NCBI RefSeq assembly: GCF_000003855.2
Contig: NW_003101678.1
Span: 3,971,861 to 4,035,860, forward strand
DNA length: 64,000 nt
Source: Blastomyces gilchristii SLH14081
Lineage: Eukaryota; Ascomycota; Eurotiomycetes; Onygenales; Ajellomycetaceae
Direction of reading: 5' to 3'
Shown here: positions 1-12,389 of the stretch, one piece after another
How positions within the stretch are numbered: the first letter of the stretch is position 1
Layout of the letters: every line of letters begins with the position of its first letter
Made by a program: the position numbers and the translations under genes
Notes under the pieces: generated by a model
The model's database searches: none
The model's input: the letters and a program-made list of their open reading frames with translations, nothing else
Told to the model about the DNA's origin: nothing

Positions 1-3000
1 TTCCTGCTGACCGACTCACAATCTTGATGGCGGTTGTTTTAAGTTTCACGCTGCACTGCTCTCCTTGTAAAGTCATGACAAAGCCTTTCATTCGAGTATT
101 GATTTTCCAGGAGGTAGGATTAGCTCCGGGGCTCCCCACCGGTAAATATGGGGCCTTGGAAGGAGTTACTTCAAAATGTACACCACGAGGCCGTTGGCTC
201 GGATCAGCTTTGCCTCCTTTTATGGTGGAGGTTGAGGCAATTGAATTGCCTACCTCCAAAATAGTGCTTAAGCCGCCAAACCAACTCAAAGTTTCGTCAA
301 GCCGTTCAAGATTGAATGCAAGATGGACAGGAAGGGTTAATAAGTCCACTCTGGTGTCCTGCTTCGTTGAAACCACCGATAATGAAATGTCTCCTTGCTT
401 CGAATGGAAATCATCTCGGATGGAATCGCGCATTTTTAGTCCTTCGTCAAATGATATAATATCTTCCGACGCGTGGCCAAAGGTGAACTTTGTGACATTA
501 AAGGTAAATTCCGAGCTGTCACCTCGAACTAACGACTTGAAGTTTATCCCTGATAATGCTACGCGTAGGATGATCTCCTTAGCAGAAGAATTATCCTGGT
601 GGTTTGTAACGTCAAGAGCAAAATGATGGAGAGGAAGATGTTCCAAGAATCTGACAGAGCAGCTTGTGAGCGTGAGATCTAATGGCAAGGCTGTCGTGTT
701 ACTACTCTCACTTCGGGATTCCTCTCTACCGCCGTTGAGATTCCAAGTAGAAACGAGCCTTCTACCCATCTTGGCCAAAAGACATCCACAAGCGATGTCA
801 AACTCAATAGTAATACTAGAAACACGAGCTAAAATCGTCCCATCGTGCAGTCCCGAGGCACGAGTATCTACTTTTTCTGGGGAGGTCACGTCGGGGGGAG
901 GTGCTTGGGAAGAAGTCGATGCTCTCCAGGGCTGCCGAGAAAGCCGATTTTTAGAAGAACTAGGCCCATCACCAGCGACCGAATCTGCACAGCTGGTCGT
1001 TGACGTCTCCATGTGGTCAAATTCTTTTCTTTGGTGGCTTTCTATCGATGCATCCGGAGCTTTCGTACTTTGTTTGTCAAGGGACGGTAACCATAGGGAG
1101 AGTTCATCAATTTCAAGGACCCTTTTGGCAACCTTAGGTGTATAATCTGGTAAATCTTGAAACTGCATTTCGGGTACTGTAGCGCCCGGTTGATTTGTGA
1201 TTGGCAGTAGGGGACTTCCTAAATCATCTGAAGTATCTCGACCATCATGCTCCACTTCAACAACTGGCTTGGCTTTCGGCGTCCCTTCTGAAGCCGTTGA
1301 AAGGGGATCAATACCCATCGACGAAGTCGGGGCGAGAGAAGGAGCGGCTCTCGTGGTACTCTCATATTTTGGTGATTCCCACCCTCCAGGCATATCAGGC
1401 AGAGATCCAGAACCAGCCGATATCGAGCTCATCACACTCATATACATACTTGTTGCTTCTTCATGCGTAAATATTCTAGATTTCGACAAGTCTTCGACGA
1501 CGGGATCAGGTTCTGAATGCTTCTGTTGCGGGTTACTAGGCTCGGATCCGCTTGGTTCCTGTATATGGGGCGCGCTATCCAAAACAGAAGTCTCAAGCTC
1601 GTCCCGATCGGGATCTGAAGATTCATTCTGGCGTTCAACTGAGGCTGTTTCTAAATGCTGAGATGGAGAGCTTATAGAAACAGTGGAATTTTCCATTGAA
1701 TGGAACATATGATCGTCGGGTAAGGAGGTTGAGCTCTGTGGCCGAGGGGTATCCCCAGAGGGTTCGTCCACAGAGTCGGTCGAATGAGCAATTGACAGAG
1801 TAGAGTTTTCAAGTTCATCAGCAAGGTGGGATCGTATAGCTTCATCGAGATAGCCAGAATTATCCAGTGGATTTTCATTATACTTGCTCTCGGGCGCCGG
1901 ACGAGTATGGTCAAAATAATTTCCATTTCCGTATTCACATTCTGACCCAGCATCCGAGAACTTGCCATCGTCCGTATAAATTGAATCCTGAAGATGGGGA
2001 ATGGGATCGGTATCTTCCAATATGGAAGGCTGGTCTAGGATAGTTCCACGCGACATGGCAAGACACGAATCAGAGGAAGAGGAGGGGGGCGCTGGGGAGG
2101 AGACCCTCAGTGGTGTGTGGCTAAGATCCGAATGGACGAAATGGGTAGAATGAGTGGAATGAGTGGTAGAAGGAGATTCAAGAGAAGGAGGGGTGAAATG
2201 AGAATAGCTCGAGAACACTCCCGCATCCGCAAGGATCATCAAGTTAATCTGTGAGAGGCATATAAAACGTTTACCAGCCTTCAACTCTGGTCCCTCCTCC
2301 AGGGATGAGGCCACGCTGTCTATGGATATATTCTGGACTGTAAACACAGCCGTAATAGGATCTACCGTTAGATCTTGCGAACTATTCGACGTTCTATCAT
2401 GAGGCAGGTCCATGTCGATTTTGAAAGTCATATCCTTGATCTTCAACTGGAGGCGATTAGCAACACCTTGGAAAAACCCAGCAACAAAGCCAGGCAATGA
2501 CATGCCATCTTCGACTCCAATACCGAGCTCCTCCTCTCCATCATCGCTGAGGCCATCAGAGCTCTGGGAATATTGCGATTGGGACGAAATAGCGGCTTCC
2601 AGCTCCGCTTTTTCTTCCTTGGGTTCCGACTCAAGGAAAGATTGAGCAAGATCCGTGGTGGACGGAAGTATTCTAGCCTTCTCACTAGATTGGTCATGAC
2701 TATGGGGTTGGGGTGCAGGGGGATCACTCGCGATGGGGCTTTTGAATAGCCCAGAAGCCCCGGAGGTCTCGTGACTATCTCCGCCTAAAGGAGTCTCATC
2801 CGAGAGCAACTTCAAGTTTACTTGTACATTTTCAACTTCGACGACGATACTGCTGCTGTATATATCCGCGGGTATCGTCACGCGGATGAGCGAAACCGTA
2901 GCCTTCGTGAGCTTGCAGGATGGAGGTAATCGCAGGACCGAAGACAGCTTCTATAAATTGAGAGCGGACTGATTAGTACACTAGGAGAGCGAATATGGGA

Positions 3001-3201
3001 AACCAGATTAACGGGAAATATCGTAAGCTGATAACATACCTCGAGCCGTAGACCAATATCCCTCAGTTCGAAAGTGCTCCGCTGCCCCCATCTGATGCCC
3101 AAGCTCTCTAAGTCAAGGGCGTCAGTGTCGACCAGCTCCAGTCGCGATAACGCATATCTCAGCAGTCGCTTCTGGAAAAATGAGGGAAGAAAGTATGACA
3201 T
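1..3201 (-). CDS. ATG2: Autophagy-related protein 2 (Atg2), N-terminal half, partial
   Basis: The reading frame runs off the left edge, so only the N-terminal part is present. Atg2 is the bridge-like lipid-transfer protein that feeds lipid from the ER to the growing phagophore, working with Atg9 and Atg18. Exon 1 (3201-3040) encodes 54 residues starting [20 protein letters not shown], the chorein-N start typical of fungal Atg2. Exon 2 (2950 to the edge) stays open for about 983 codons, giving about 1,037 residues of a protein usually near 2,000. Residues 1 to about 110 form the chorein domain. Roughly 120-660 is Ser/Asp/Glu/Pro-rich linker. Conserved sequence returns near the left edge ([10 protein letters not shown]). 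The start is the first in-frame ATG and matches the family N-terminus. GC content is balanced and the standard code is used, unlike the decayed DNA to the right. Identification rests on recognised family sequence; no search was run. Confidence 0.93.
2951..3039 (-). other. ATG2 intron 1 (89 bp, phase 0)
   Basis: On the minus strand the donor is GAG|GTATGT and the acceptor is TTTATAG|AAG, with a branch-point-like TACTAAT about 30 bases before the acceptor. Removing it joins codon 54 (Glu) in frame to Lys-Leu-Ser-Ser and the long exon 2. Size and signals are typical of ascomycete introns. Confidence 0.9.
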
Positions 3202-3954
3202 GGCGGGCTAAGGGGATTTTAGAGCCTCCTGGCTCACAGGGAATTAAAGCATATCATGGAGAAGTCCTCGTAACATGGGGGCAACTATGTTGGATGGAGT
3301 TGGGCGTCGGTTGAATGAAGTGGGCTAGACACTGGTGGTGGTGGAAAGTAGCCTGGAGGACACAGGAAGTATGTGGCCATGGGAAGGGCCGGCAGAAATG
3401 GAGAGGAGGCAGGCAGGCTAGATAGCCCCGTTTATTTGAACGAACTGTATTCCTTTTGTTCCGCTGCAAGTCCAGCTAATCACAAACAAGCCAGGACGAA
3501 CAAGCAGCCGCCTGGGAGACGTTGGGGTTTGGTGTCTCGGTGCGTCATCAATCGCCGTTGCATTGCTGGACCGGTTTGATTCGCTGCGGCCATCAAACCA
3601 TGCAAACTCCTCTGAAAACGCAATCACTAGTTACTCGTGCTGCTGCTTAGTTACTCACTCACCTCTGAGTTGTTGGGAAATACAAGAGGTCATACGCTAT
3701 GAACGCCACCAACATCGTATTACTACTATTTTTCTTATCATCATCAGCCTACTACAATTGCTCATTAAATGTGAAAGGTGTAAAGCTTGTGTGATTGAAA
3801 GGTTGCTAGCTTGTGGAAAGTTATATAGTGGAAGGATTAGTAAGCCAGGTCACGTGACCTGACACACCCACTCACCAGAGTAACTATAGTACTATACACG
3901 ATGCTATATACAAAATTCGCCTTCAAATCAAGTACAGATACAAAAAATGACTGA
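3202..3954. other. ATG2 upstream region and transition into the repeat block
   Basis: This stretch has normal composition with CpG retained up to about 3930, then turns AT-rich. It holds the presumed ATG2 promoter and 5' leader. Short ORFs at 3373-3862 on both strands have no recognisable domain and are probably chance. A perfect 16 bp palindrome lies at 3846-3861. I see no TATA box that I can place with confidence. Confidence 0.6.
3846..3861. promoter_or_regulatory. 16 bp perfect palindrome with CACGTG core
   Basis: CAGGTCACGTGACCTG is its own reverse complement and contains the E-box CACGTG, a binding motif of bHLH factors such as Cbf1/SREBP-type proteins. It lies about 645 bp upstream of the ATG2 start codon. 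A regulatory role is inferred only from the motif; it could instead belong to the edge of the Copia remnant next to it. Confidence 0.4.
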
Positions 3955-4526
3955 AAAATGTGTAATAATGAAAAATCAGTCATGAGATACATTATTTCTT
4001 ATCCCTCTATTTCTCTATCTTCTTCATCTTAATATTCTTCTTTTAACATGTATATTTTATTGTTTTAAGTAATTTAGTAAGCTTATTCACTGCATTCTCA
4101 GTAGATGAAATATATTAGATAGATATTTTATTCTTACAGATAAGACTCTGAAGAATATGAAAATAAATCTGTATATACTTCAGACAGTGTGAAATTGCTT
4201 TGAAAGAGAATAGCTCTATGACAGACTTATTATCAGTATGAATTATATAAGTCAAATTATTAACTGTAATAGAAATGAGATAATTATTAACATTCAGATT
4301 GTTAAGATAAGATAAAATAAATTCAGCATCTTCTAGAAGCTTACAGAGATAGATAAGCTTATATACAGTCTCAGAGAATGCAATATATTCAGTCTTTATT
4401 AATAATTTAAAGATCTTTATTTATCAGCAGCTCTGCTATGCAATAGAGTTATCTATTATATAGATGATATAACTAATAATTGAATAAGATTCTGAATCTC
4501 TACTGACTCAATCAGTATCTATGTAT
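3955..4526 (-). pseudogene. Copia remnant: RNase H / C-terminal pol fragment
   Basis: On the minus strand, from 4526 leftward, a broken frame reads as the end of a Ty1/Copia polyprotein. It has a YIDTD start, TEYIAFSETVYKLIYLCKLL (the TEAEY block), then HTDNKSVIEL (DN-S-A block), an H-I-related helix, and YISSTENAVNKLTK near 4080 (the 'P-T-E-x-x-AD-x-x-TK' end of Copia pol). Stops interrupt it. It is a different copy from the complete Copia at 22268-27478. Insertion of K3 removes everything upstream of RNase H from view. A purine-rich stretch (minus strand) near 4000-4040 may be its polypurine tract; I cannot place its LTR border. Confidence 0.85.
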
Positions 4527-4691
4527 TGTAATTCAAAGATTGCTTAAGCCAGTGTACAATTACAGATATATACTGACTTTATATACTGTATACTAAATTA
4601 ATTAATGACTGCTATGATCTCTTTACATTTGTAAGCAAGTTCAGAAGCAGTTGTGTTATTATTCAATAATCATATATTTTTTCAAATCATA
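4527..4691 (-). repeat. K3 3' LTR (165 bp), heavily decayed
   Basis: On the plus strand it begins TGTAATTCAAAG (TGTGATTC in other copies) and ends TTCAAATCATA (TTCCGAATCACA in the intact copy). The palindromic CpG modules of the family LTR have lost all CpG here. Confidence 0.85.
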
Positions 4692-4814
4692 TTCTCTCTT
4701 ATCAGATTTGATCACACTTATATAACTATAACATCTATTCTAGCTTTATGTGAATTAGTGCATTACTAGTATTCACAATTATATGATCTATTTCTGATTC
4801 AGCTAGTATTCTAT

Positions 4815-6702
4815 GTGTACTCTTATAAAGAAACTTTCACTATATTATATCTCTCATTCACTAACTTTTCTCATTCTTCAATCATCTTCTTCATCATTAT
4901 CATCATTGAATGTAATTATCTTCTTCAAGATTTCTGTCTCTTCTTCTATTCAATATCTTCTATTTATTTATCTATTACATTGTATGTGTTTCTGATGATG
5001 ATCTCTCATTCTTATAACAAGTATCATTGTAGTGCTCATACTGAGCAGTTCATTAGCAGTAAGTGTAATATGTTATGAAATATAACCAGGACTTATTTAT
5101 CTTCTAACAATTATCAGAATATACTATTATAAATGATATATCTTCTTCATCTTCTGATACACTTCTGACTCTCTTTTCTTCAGTGAATATCTGATCATGT
5201 TTTTCTGATCATTTTATATAGCTGCAGATACTGATATATTTATTTTTAATTCATATAGAATCTTCATGTATTGACAGATCTGTATCTGCTGATGATTATA
5301 ATCTCAATGTTGAATTATTAATTAAGAACTTAAAGAACATGATAATGAAGAAATTATCTGTGTTATATATGACTGAGTCTCTTATATTCTCTTCTATCTC
5401 TTCTGTCACTTCTTTCTCTGCTACTTTCTTCTCTGTTTCTTTCTCTGTCACTTCTTCTCAATCTTCTACACTTGTCTCTGTGTCTGGTTCTCCCACTCTC
5501 ACTATCTCTGTTCTCACAATCTCTACTTTCACTACTTCTGCCTTCTCTGATTCTGCTGTCTCTGCTTTCATTATCAGCTCTTCCTGTTTCAAGGAGATGT
5601 TAAATAGACTTAATGAATCATATTTCTCAGTATATACACTTCTGTTCTTCTTACTAACTTCTAGAATAATTTATTGTATGAAGACTGTATACAATACAAT
5701 TATTTAAAGCTCAGTTGTGAATATCAATTATTATATTCATTTTAAATATTTATGATAAGATAATTATTTATTTATATCAGAGAATCACTCTTCTTCTTAA
5801 CAGTGTTAAGATTATAAGTCTTTTTCTTTTTCATCTTTTCTTTCTAACACTGATTTTTCTGTTTCTAGAGAAAATTATTATAGATTTTATTATATATAAA
5901 GTTATAATATTTACAGATATTAAGAAACTTTTTACAACTGTAAAGTTCAATATTATAAGTATATTCACTCTGATAAATTTCTTTGAGATAATAGATCTGT
6001 ATCAGTTTATTCTCTGATATCTATTATCTGACTTTGTGATGCAGACAAAAGATATCTGTGTTTTCAGAAATAAAAATACAGATATCATACTCTTTTACAC
6101 TCACAGATATAAGACTTATACATCTTGTCTGAGATATTATTATAAGAATGAATTATTCATATACTGTATTCTGCTTTCTGCATTTCTTCATGTCTCTCTC
6201 TCTCTTTCTAAGAAGTCTCATGTATGTTGTAATTGCATGTACAATTCTAAGATCAGTGAGTGTTTATTTAATAATTATTATTCTCTACTTTTACAGTTTT
6301 ATACACTAATAATAGTTCTTAGTTACTTCAGTATCAGAGATCATTTTAATTGAAGATGATAATGCTGCTGAGACTATTCTCTTTTATTCTCAAGCTTCTC
6401 TCAGCACTTTCTCTTCCTTCTCTACAGAGAAGATTGTATACACACTGAGTTATAAGTGTTCAGTCTCAGATAGCTCTTACTGTCATTTATCTGATTCTGT
6501 GTCTTCTTCTTCTTTCATTTCTTTCATCTCTATCTTCTCTATTCTGACTTCTGATTCTGTGAGTTCTGTACTCTTCTTCAATTTTTCTATACATATGTAT
6601 ACACATTTCTATATTGATATTTCAGTTGATCTTACAATAAACAATATTAATATTGTACACAGAGTGATAGAGAAATCAAAGACATGTACAGTGTTGTTAT
6701 AA
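4815..6702 (+). pseudogene. Antisense Cys-rich ORF of K3 (opposite to gag-pol)
   Basis: Several open segments on the plus strand (4815-5078, 5339-5707, 6036-6353, 6499-6702), antisense to K3 pol, match the same-strand segments of K1 (49769-51628) and, inverted, K2 (16377-18284). The most diagnostic segment (6036-6353) has MQTKDICVFRNKN and then a run of cysteines including TSCLRYYYKNEL, HVCCNCMYNSKISECLF. The 5339-5707 segment is Ser/Thr-rich and then reads FKEMLNRLNESYFS. Function is unknown; the Cys spacing suggests metal binding. The frame is broken by stops between segments, consistent with the general decay. Confidence 0.5.
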
Positions 6703-7106
6703 GAGTGACTTACAGCTCTTGAATTTCTTATGAATCTCAAGTTTTGAGATTTTCTTTATTTTTGATGTTTTTCAGATAGTGTGATGTTGGAAATAGATTA
6801 AATATGTAATGTATGAAAATGAATGAGATGTATATGATAATATTTGTCTTTTGTGACTGACTCTTACAGTTGATGATCAATTCATTTCTCTTTTCTTACA
6901 CTTTTTCTTTATCTGCTAGTTACTACTCTTATATAATCTCTATATAATACATTGTTCAGTGACTAGATTCAGCAGCTTTCATCTTTTGTGATTTTATCTT
7001 ATACATTATACTGTCTCTCTTTGCCTGCTCAGATCACTATAGTGAACAGCTTATTAAAACTAATCTCATCTGATCTCTGAGTGTTCTCAGAGATTGAGAT
7101 GACTTG

Positions 7107-7416
7107 TGTGACGGGCTGCGTCTGATCAATCATATAGACTATTTCATTACACTTCACAGATTTCAACCACTTCATTCTCAAATGCGTACGCTCCGATTCT
7201 CGGCCATTCTCAATCATCAATTCTCAGCCACCACAAACATGTATAGATTCTTCCACCCCGAAGCTCCACTGCATACATCACCACATACATGTATAAATAT
7301 CCACTTCAATCACTGATTCTCACACTTTCTCTTTCTTTTTCTTCTCTAATGTTTTTCTCTTTGTTATATAAGACCTATCAATATAATACTGATCTATTCA
7401 GCATAGGCCTCTTATA
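7107..7416 (+). repeat. G1 5' LTR (310 bp)
   Basis: Starts TGTGACGGGCTGCG and ends GCCTCTTATA (CTTACA in the partner LTR). A TATA-like TATAAATA lies at 7292-7299. CpG is retained at the outer edge and middle but lost at the end that meets the internal region. Confidence 0.93.
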
Positions 7417-7694
7417 TTAGAAAAATGTTCATTGTCTTCTTATTAGAAATGATTATTCATTGAGAGATATCTGAATGTGTAACAACATGTAAGAAATAGA
7501 GAAACAGTCAAACAGTTAAGTAGATACTGAGTTCTCAGATAGAAGCTTGCTCATCAGTCACTCTGACTCTGCAGTAAGATCTTATAAAAGAATGTCAGTG
7601 AAAGACCTGAGAGTTCTGATACTCAGATGTATGAGATATTCATACAATTACACTTCTTTAAGATTTCACAGATATTATACACTCAATAAATGAC

Positions 7695-9170
7695 ATGTCT
7701 AATGATAATATGAGAGAACTCTTAAGTGTGAGTATAGAAGTAATATCACAGTGACTCTGAGCAATGTTGAAATTACAACAGCAATAGATAGCAGATATAC
7801 ACATGACTTAATAACTTCAATATGAAGAGATTCAATAATTAACTCATGCAATTTCAATATCTACAGAATTAAATATAAAAGTGCTGAAAGAACACTTAAA
7901 TACTCTCACATATTTTAATACTTCTGATCTCACTCTCTAGTCATTATGAAGAATGAAAATGCTCATGAAACTGAGTGTAGATAAAGATATCATTGATTTA
8001 TTAATCAATCAAGATTAGTATATTATTGAATAATTGAAGAATTGCATGAAACAGAAATTTCACTCATGAATGAAAGCATGTGAATCAGTGTTATGAATAT
8101 CTGACAATATTATCAAACATCTTGATATTCTGTTCTGAGACACTGTCATGCAATAGAAAGTGTTAGATTGATTACAGAGTACTTAACAGAGAAACACTTC
8201 TCTTACAATATTCATCTCTAACTTCATCATCAAGATCTTAGAAGCAGATGATTAATCTTGAGAGAATTAAATGAAGATTCACATGCTTAAGAAGATATTA
8301 ACTTTTGAACTCTTACAGACTCTTATAAGTGTGAACAAAGACTTAACTTATGAAGGCTTCTGCACACAGCTCTGAACATTAAATGACTCTCTTATCAAGC
8401 TCAAGAGTATACAGAACAGTGGCAGAAGATATTACATCTTAGTTACTTATACACTCATACTGAAGAACAGCAATGATGCAGATATCATGAACTGAATAGA
8501 TTTAAATATCTATATATAAGCAAGAGTTTCTGCTGTTTGAACAGACTTCTGAGTCTCTGAGATCACTCTCAAAGAAGTCACTGATCAATGTCAATGTGAA
8601 GTATACATCAACTGTAACTGATCAGAATATATCACTTTCAACTGCTAATCAATCTATATATCTTCACACTTAAGAGAAAGATCAGTGTCTTCTCATTCAA
8701 AGAATGAATCAGCATCTGTCTGTGCTAACCATGTTACATTAGAGAAAGATTCAGAAGATAACTATAAGAATGTCTCAGTGAAACAGAGAAAAGATTACCT
8801 TCTATTCAAATTTACAAACAGAAGCTTGAAGAGGTCAGAAGACAATCATTTGAAGAGAAAATGACAATGAATGTGATTCTTGTATCTACTGTGATTGATA
8901 ATATATATTATATGAAAGTCATGATAAACAGCAGTCTATGCTACTATACAATGATAAAATCTTCAGTCATAAGATATTATAATCTTCAGTGTATTCTCTT
9001 ATCAAAATCCTCACTTCTCACAGAATTTGATGATTTAAAAGATGTTTGTACTCATTACATAGTGAAACTAAATATAGATGTGAGAGAATATCAACATGAA
9101 GATGTCTACACATATGAGATTAATAATCTTGATTATAATCTTATATTAGAACTTGCCTGACTATCTGAAT
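7695..9170 (+). pseudogene. G1 gag and protease, decayed
   Basis: The frame beginning MSNDNMRELL at 7695 is the family gag start (same start in G3 at 60909). A CCHC zinc knuckle for RNA binding is recognisable at 8604-8645, with the first Cys changed to Tyr and His to Tyr (Y-I-N-C ... Y-x4-C). An aspartic-protease region follows as a 100-residue open stretch at 8861-9160, with MKVMINSSLCYYTMIKSSV where intact retroelements have an active-site D-[ST]-G. Here the Asp/Gly residues are changed (MINSSL). Internal stops, largely TGA at former Trp/Arg codons, make it non-functional. Confidence 0.8.
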
Positions 9171-9589
9171 AAGACATCTTATTAAATGCTTGAAACAGAA
9201 GCTTGATATTCTCTAACAATGATAGAATTCATGAAGATGATATTCACAAGACTATGAATCTTAAACAGATCTCTGCCAATGCTTACAAAATACTCTGAAA
9301 AAGAAGTTATCATTAAAATCACTGACAAGATCACTGATAGCAGAATTATGTATCAATCTATTTCACCAGTCTGACTAATATTAAAAAGGCTCTAGAAAAG
9401 TTATCCTGTGTTATAACAACAGATTCTTATATGAAACTCTCTTAACAATATTATGAATATCTAGATATCTTCTGATAAGATAATAATGCTATAGATCTAT
9501 CTCTCTTACAAGATCTAGAAGTGAATCACAGTATCAAGTTGAAAAAGAAGAATAGCAAGAACTCTGAATCATCATGAGACTCTCTTTAT

Positions 9590-10328
9590 AATATGTTCTG
9601 AGATGAACTTCTTCTTCTTCAAAAGACACTCAATGATCTGTTGAATAAAGAATTCATACATGTTAGTAACTCTTCTGCTACAGCCTCTATTCTCTTTGTA
9701 AAGAAATCAGGTGAAGAACTCTGATTCTGTGTAAATTATTAAGAATTGAACAGATTAACAAAGAAGGACTGTTATTCTTTATCTCTTATCAATGAAACTC
9801 TAGCTTATATTGAACAAGCTCAATGATTTACAAAGTTAGATATTATCACTGTGTTTCATAAGATTCACATTGCTGAAGAAGATGAGTGACTTACAGTATT
9901 CTGAAAATAATATAGTCTCTTTGAATGACTAGTTACACTCTTTGAACTGATCAATGCTCTTAGTATATTTCAGAAGTATATTAACTGAACACTCTGAGAC
10001 TTTCTTGATAAATTTGTATCTACTTATCTAGATGACATTCTTATCTTCATTGATGAATTCAGAAAGAAATATCAAGAGTATGTGTAAAGAGTATTATAAT
10101 GACTATAAGAAGCAGAACTATCAATTGATATTAATAAGTATGATTTTGAAGTCAAGAGTATTAAATATCTGAGTTTTATTATAGAAGCTGACAAGAAGAT
10201 TTGAATGAATTCTGAGAAAGTCTTTATCATTCTTGAATGAGAAGCTCTGTGTACTGTGAAAGATGTATAAAGCTTCATCAGATTTGCTAACTTCTATCAG
10301 TGATTTATATAAAACTTCTCAGATATCA
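9590..10328 (+). pseudogene. G1 reverse transcriptase, decayed, split by K2
   Basis: The frame reads CVNYRELNRL, KLDIITVFHKI and FELINALSIFQKYIN, all standard Ty3/Gypsy RT blocks, and keeps the catalytic YLDD box at 10025-10036 (followed by ILIF). Trp and Arg codons are replaced by TGA (for example DEW and FEWLV blocks). RT copies the element RNA into DNA. The frame continues after K2 at 18589. Confidence 0.88.
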
Positions 10329-10332
10329 CAAG

Positions 10333-10510
10333 TGTGGTTCGGAAGAACGTACGACCGTCGGATAATAACGCGGCCGCTTCCGAACTACTAGCGTACGAAT
10401 GTAAAGGGGGCCATAGCGGCCACTAATTAATTTAGCATACGAGATTCAATATATAAGAAGCCGGTGTACGCCTGTAATCATATGCTGACTTAAGCAACCT
10501 TTGAATCACA
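10333..10510 (+). repeat. K2 5' LTR (178 bp), outer half undecayed
   Basis: Starts TGTGGTTCGGAAGAACG and ends TTTGAATCACA. TATATAA at 10450-10456 is a candidate TATA box. The LTR is a chain of short palindromes: GCGGCCGC, GGCC-N5-GGCC, CTAATTAATTTAG, and GGCGTACGCC in the best copies. The first 90 bases keep CpG; the last 80 have lost several relative to the partner LTR. Confidence 0.92.
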
Positions 10511-10911
10511 TCTGATAGCATGTCTAAAAACCGGTGAGAAGTGCAGGCTTCTCCAGGGCATGATAATTTCATCTATGAAGCAATTCATAGTTATCATATC
10601 AGTGTGATCCTAGAACATCTCAAAAGATAGTGTATGAAGAGTGATAAGTGAAAGAGTATCTGATTAATACTGCTTCACTTGTTGAGAGAAAACTTCATAC
10701 CCAGGTGAATGCCATGTATGAGATATGAATGAATGAGATGTGAGAAAGAAGATGAAAGTAATAAACCAGATTCAAAGAAGTCTAGTCTCTACTTAAAAGA
10801 AGAATAAAAGAAGAGATGATCATCATCAGAGTCATACAATGATAACAGAAATCATATAATAATACAGTGATATAATGATAGACATTGTATAATCAATGAA
10901 AAACCACTGAA
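10511..10911 (+). other. K2 untranslated leader
   Basis: This 400 bp lies between the 5' LTR and the gag start. No ORF is recognised. It contains the pre-insertion (empty) form of the MITE site occupied in K1: TGTATGAG occurs once at 10715-10722, where K1 has TGTATGCG on both sides of its MITE. Confidence 0.7.
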
Positions 10912-12300
10912 ATGAATACCTTCTCTAGCTAATATGAATAACACTCTTCTCTGCTATCTGAACTGAAAGATATACAGAATCTCTCAGAGAGTTTACTCAA
11001 AGCAGTAAGAAAAGCAGCTGAAACTGCTGAACTGGAATTGAAGCTCTGTACATGTACAAGGATTCTAAATGAGATCAAGGCCTTGTGTACACAGTGACAG
11101 ACTGAGATGAAAGTCAAACAACAATTGACATTCACTGCAGATCAAGTATTCACTATGAAGAGCTTTGCTGACACAATTATCATCATTAATAAGAATAGAG
11201 AAAATCAGATCTTAGGTCTGCAGTAGAAGATTGAATATTTATACAGATAGATGACTATACTGAACCTGAAGATCTCATTATAATCATTCATAACCTCTTC
11301 AGAAGTATACATATCATCAGAGACTGCTATGCAGAATGAGAATTTAAACATAGAATATATTAAGCTGAGAGATCTACTGAAGTTATTAAGCTTCAATGAT
11401 GATTGAAAAAATGATGCTGCAATCAGCTGACTAAGTCAGATGTGATTATATTATCAGATTAAATATGAACTCATAGACAGACAGTCAATGAAATTTCAAC
11501 AAGTCTTAAGATCTGTCACATTTCTATGTGAAAAAGCAAAGTCATTATAAATGACTAATAAAAAGATAAATCTCACAGATCTGAAGTAATATTTATTTCT
11601 ATGAATATGAAATGAGTTTTTCAAATGAATCTTGTACAACTTTGAGAAAGTGAATATATGAGATAAGTATTATAAATACTTCACTGAGTGTAGATAAATG
11701 AGTAATCTTATATTATACTTCACACACTTCAGCTTATACTATCTTGTATTAAATGAAGAGCTTTTAACATCTTTCTATTTACAGATCTTTATTCATAATC
11801 TTACATCTAAGCTGAGAGTGAAATGAAAATACTTAACCTTACAGTCAGACACAGTGAAGAAAGCATACAATATTCTCATTATACAGAAACAAGTGAGTCA
11901 ATTGTAATAGAAAATACTGTAATCAAGTATATCTCAGTGAAGAATAGATAATCAGACTTCTATAACACAAGTCACACATCTGAATATGATAAATCTAGAT
12001 CTGAATATCATCACTAAAGCACTGAATTCTCTGAAAAAGAAATTCTCTGAGTGAAAATCTTGATATTATAAGTATTGAGCTTGCTTCAACTGCAGATGTC
12101 AAAATCATGATATAAAAGATTACACTCAGTATATACAGTCAAGAGAAGTAAGAGAGTTAAAAAACTAGTAGAATCAGTGAGCTCAGAGACACTCACTGAT
12201 ATTCTATGAAAAGTCTTCAAAGTGAAAGAGATGCTTATGTTAGATGACTCTCTGAATTCTGTGAATATCAAGAGAAAGCAGGCTTCTGACTGAGATGCAG
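10912..12300 (+). pseudogene. K2 gag, decayed
   Basis: Decayed structural protein. After an ATG at 10912 the frame with family similarity reads ESLLKAVRKAAETAELELKL, then FTADQVFTMKSFADTIIIIN, a Leu/Lys/Glu/Gln-rich region likely to be coiled coil. A Tyr/Phe/Leu-rich segment typical of retrotransposon gag follows, and then a CCHC knuckle near 12091-12132 (C-F-N-C ... H ... with the last Cys changed to Tyr; K1 keeps it). About twenty in-frame stops are present. Similarity to K1 gag (55780-57195, minus) supports the frame. Confidence 0.75.
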
Positions 12301-12389
12301 ATGAGAATGAAATGAATACTTATCTCAATATCTTGAGACTCAAAATATTAATGTATAAGAGATACTTGAGTAAGAATCAAGAGATAACT

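Noticed and set aside
24..2727. Long plus- and minus-frame ORFs over ATG2 (for example 24-626, 666-1145, 1197-1661, 2443-2727)
   Set aside because: All overlap exon 2 of ATG2 in other frames; the ATG2 frame is open throughout and spliced to a family-specific N-terminus.
3373..3862. Small ORFs upstream of ATG2 as a divergent gene
   Set aside because: No domain, overlapping frames on both strands and no splice pattern that extends them.
10360..10440. NotI/SfiI-like sites (GCGGCCGC, GGCC-N5-GGCC) as cloning-vector or adapter contamination
   Set aside because: The same sequence occurs in five LTR positions in varied states of decay, at element ends with target duplications, so it belongs to the family K LTR.
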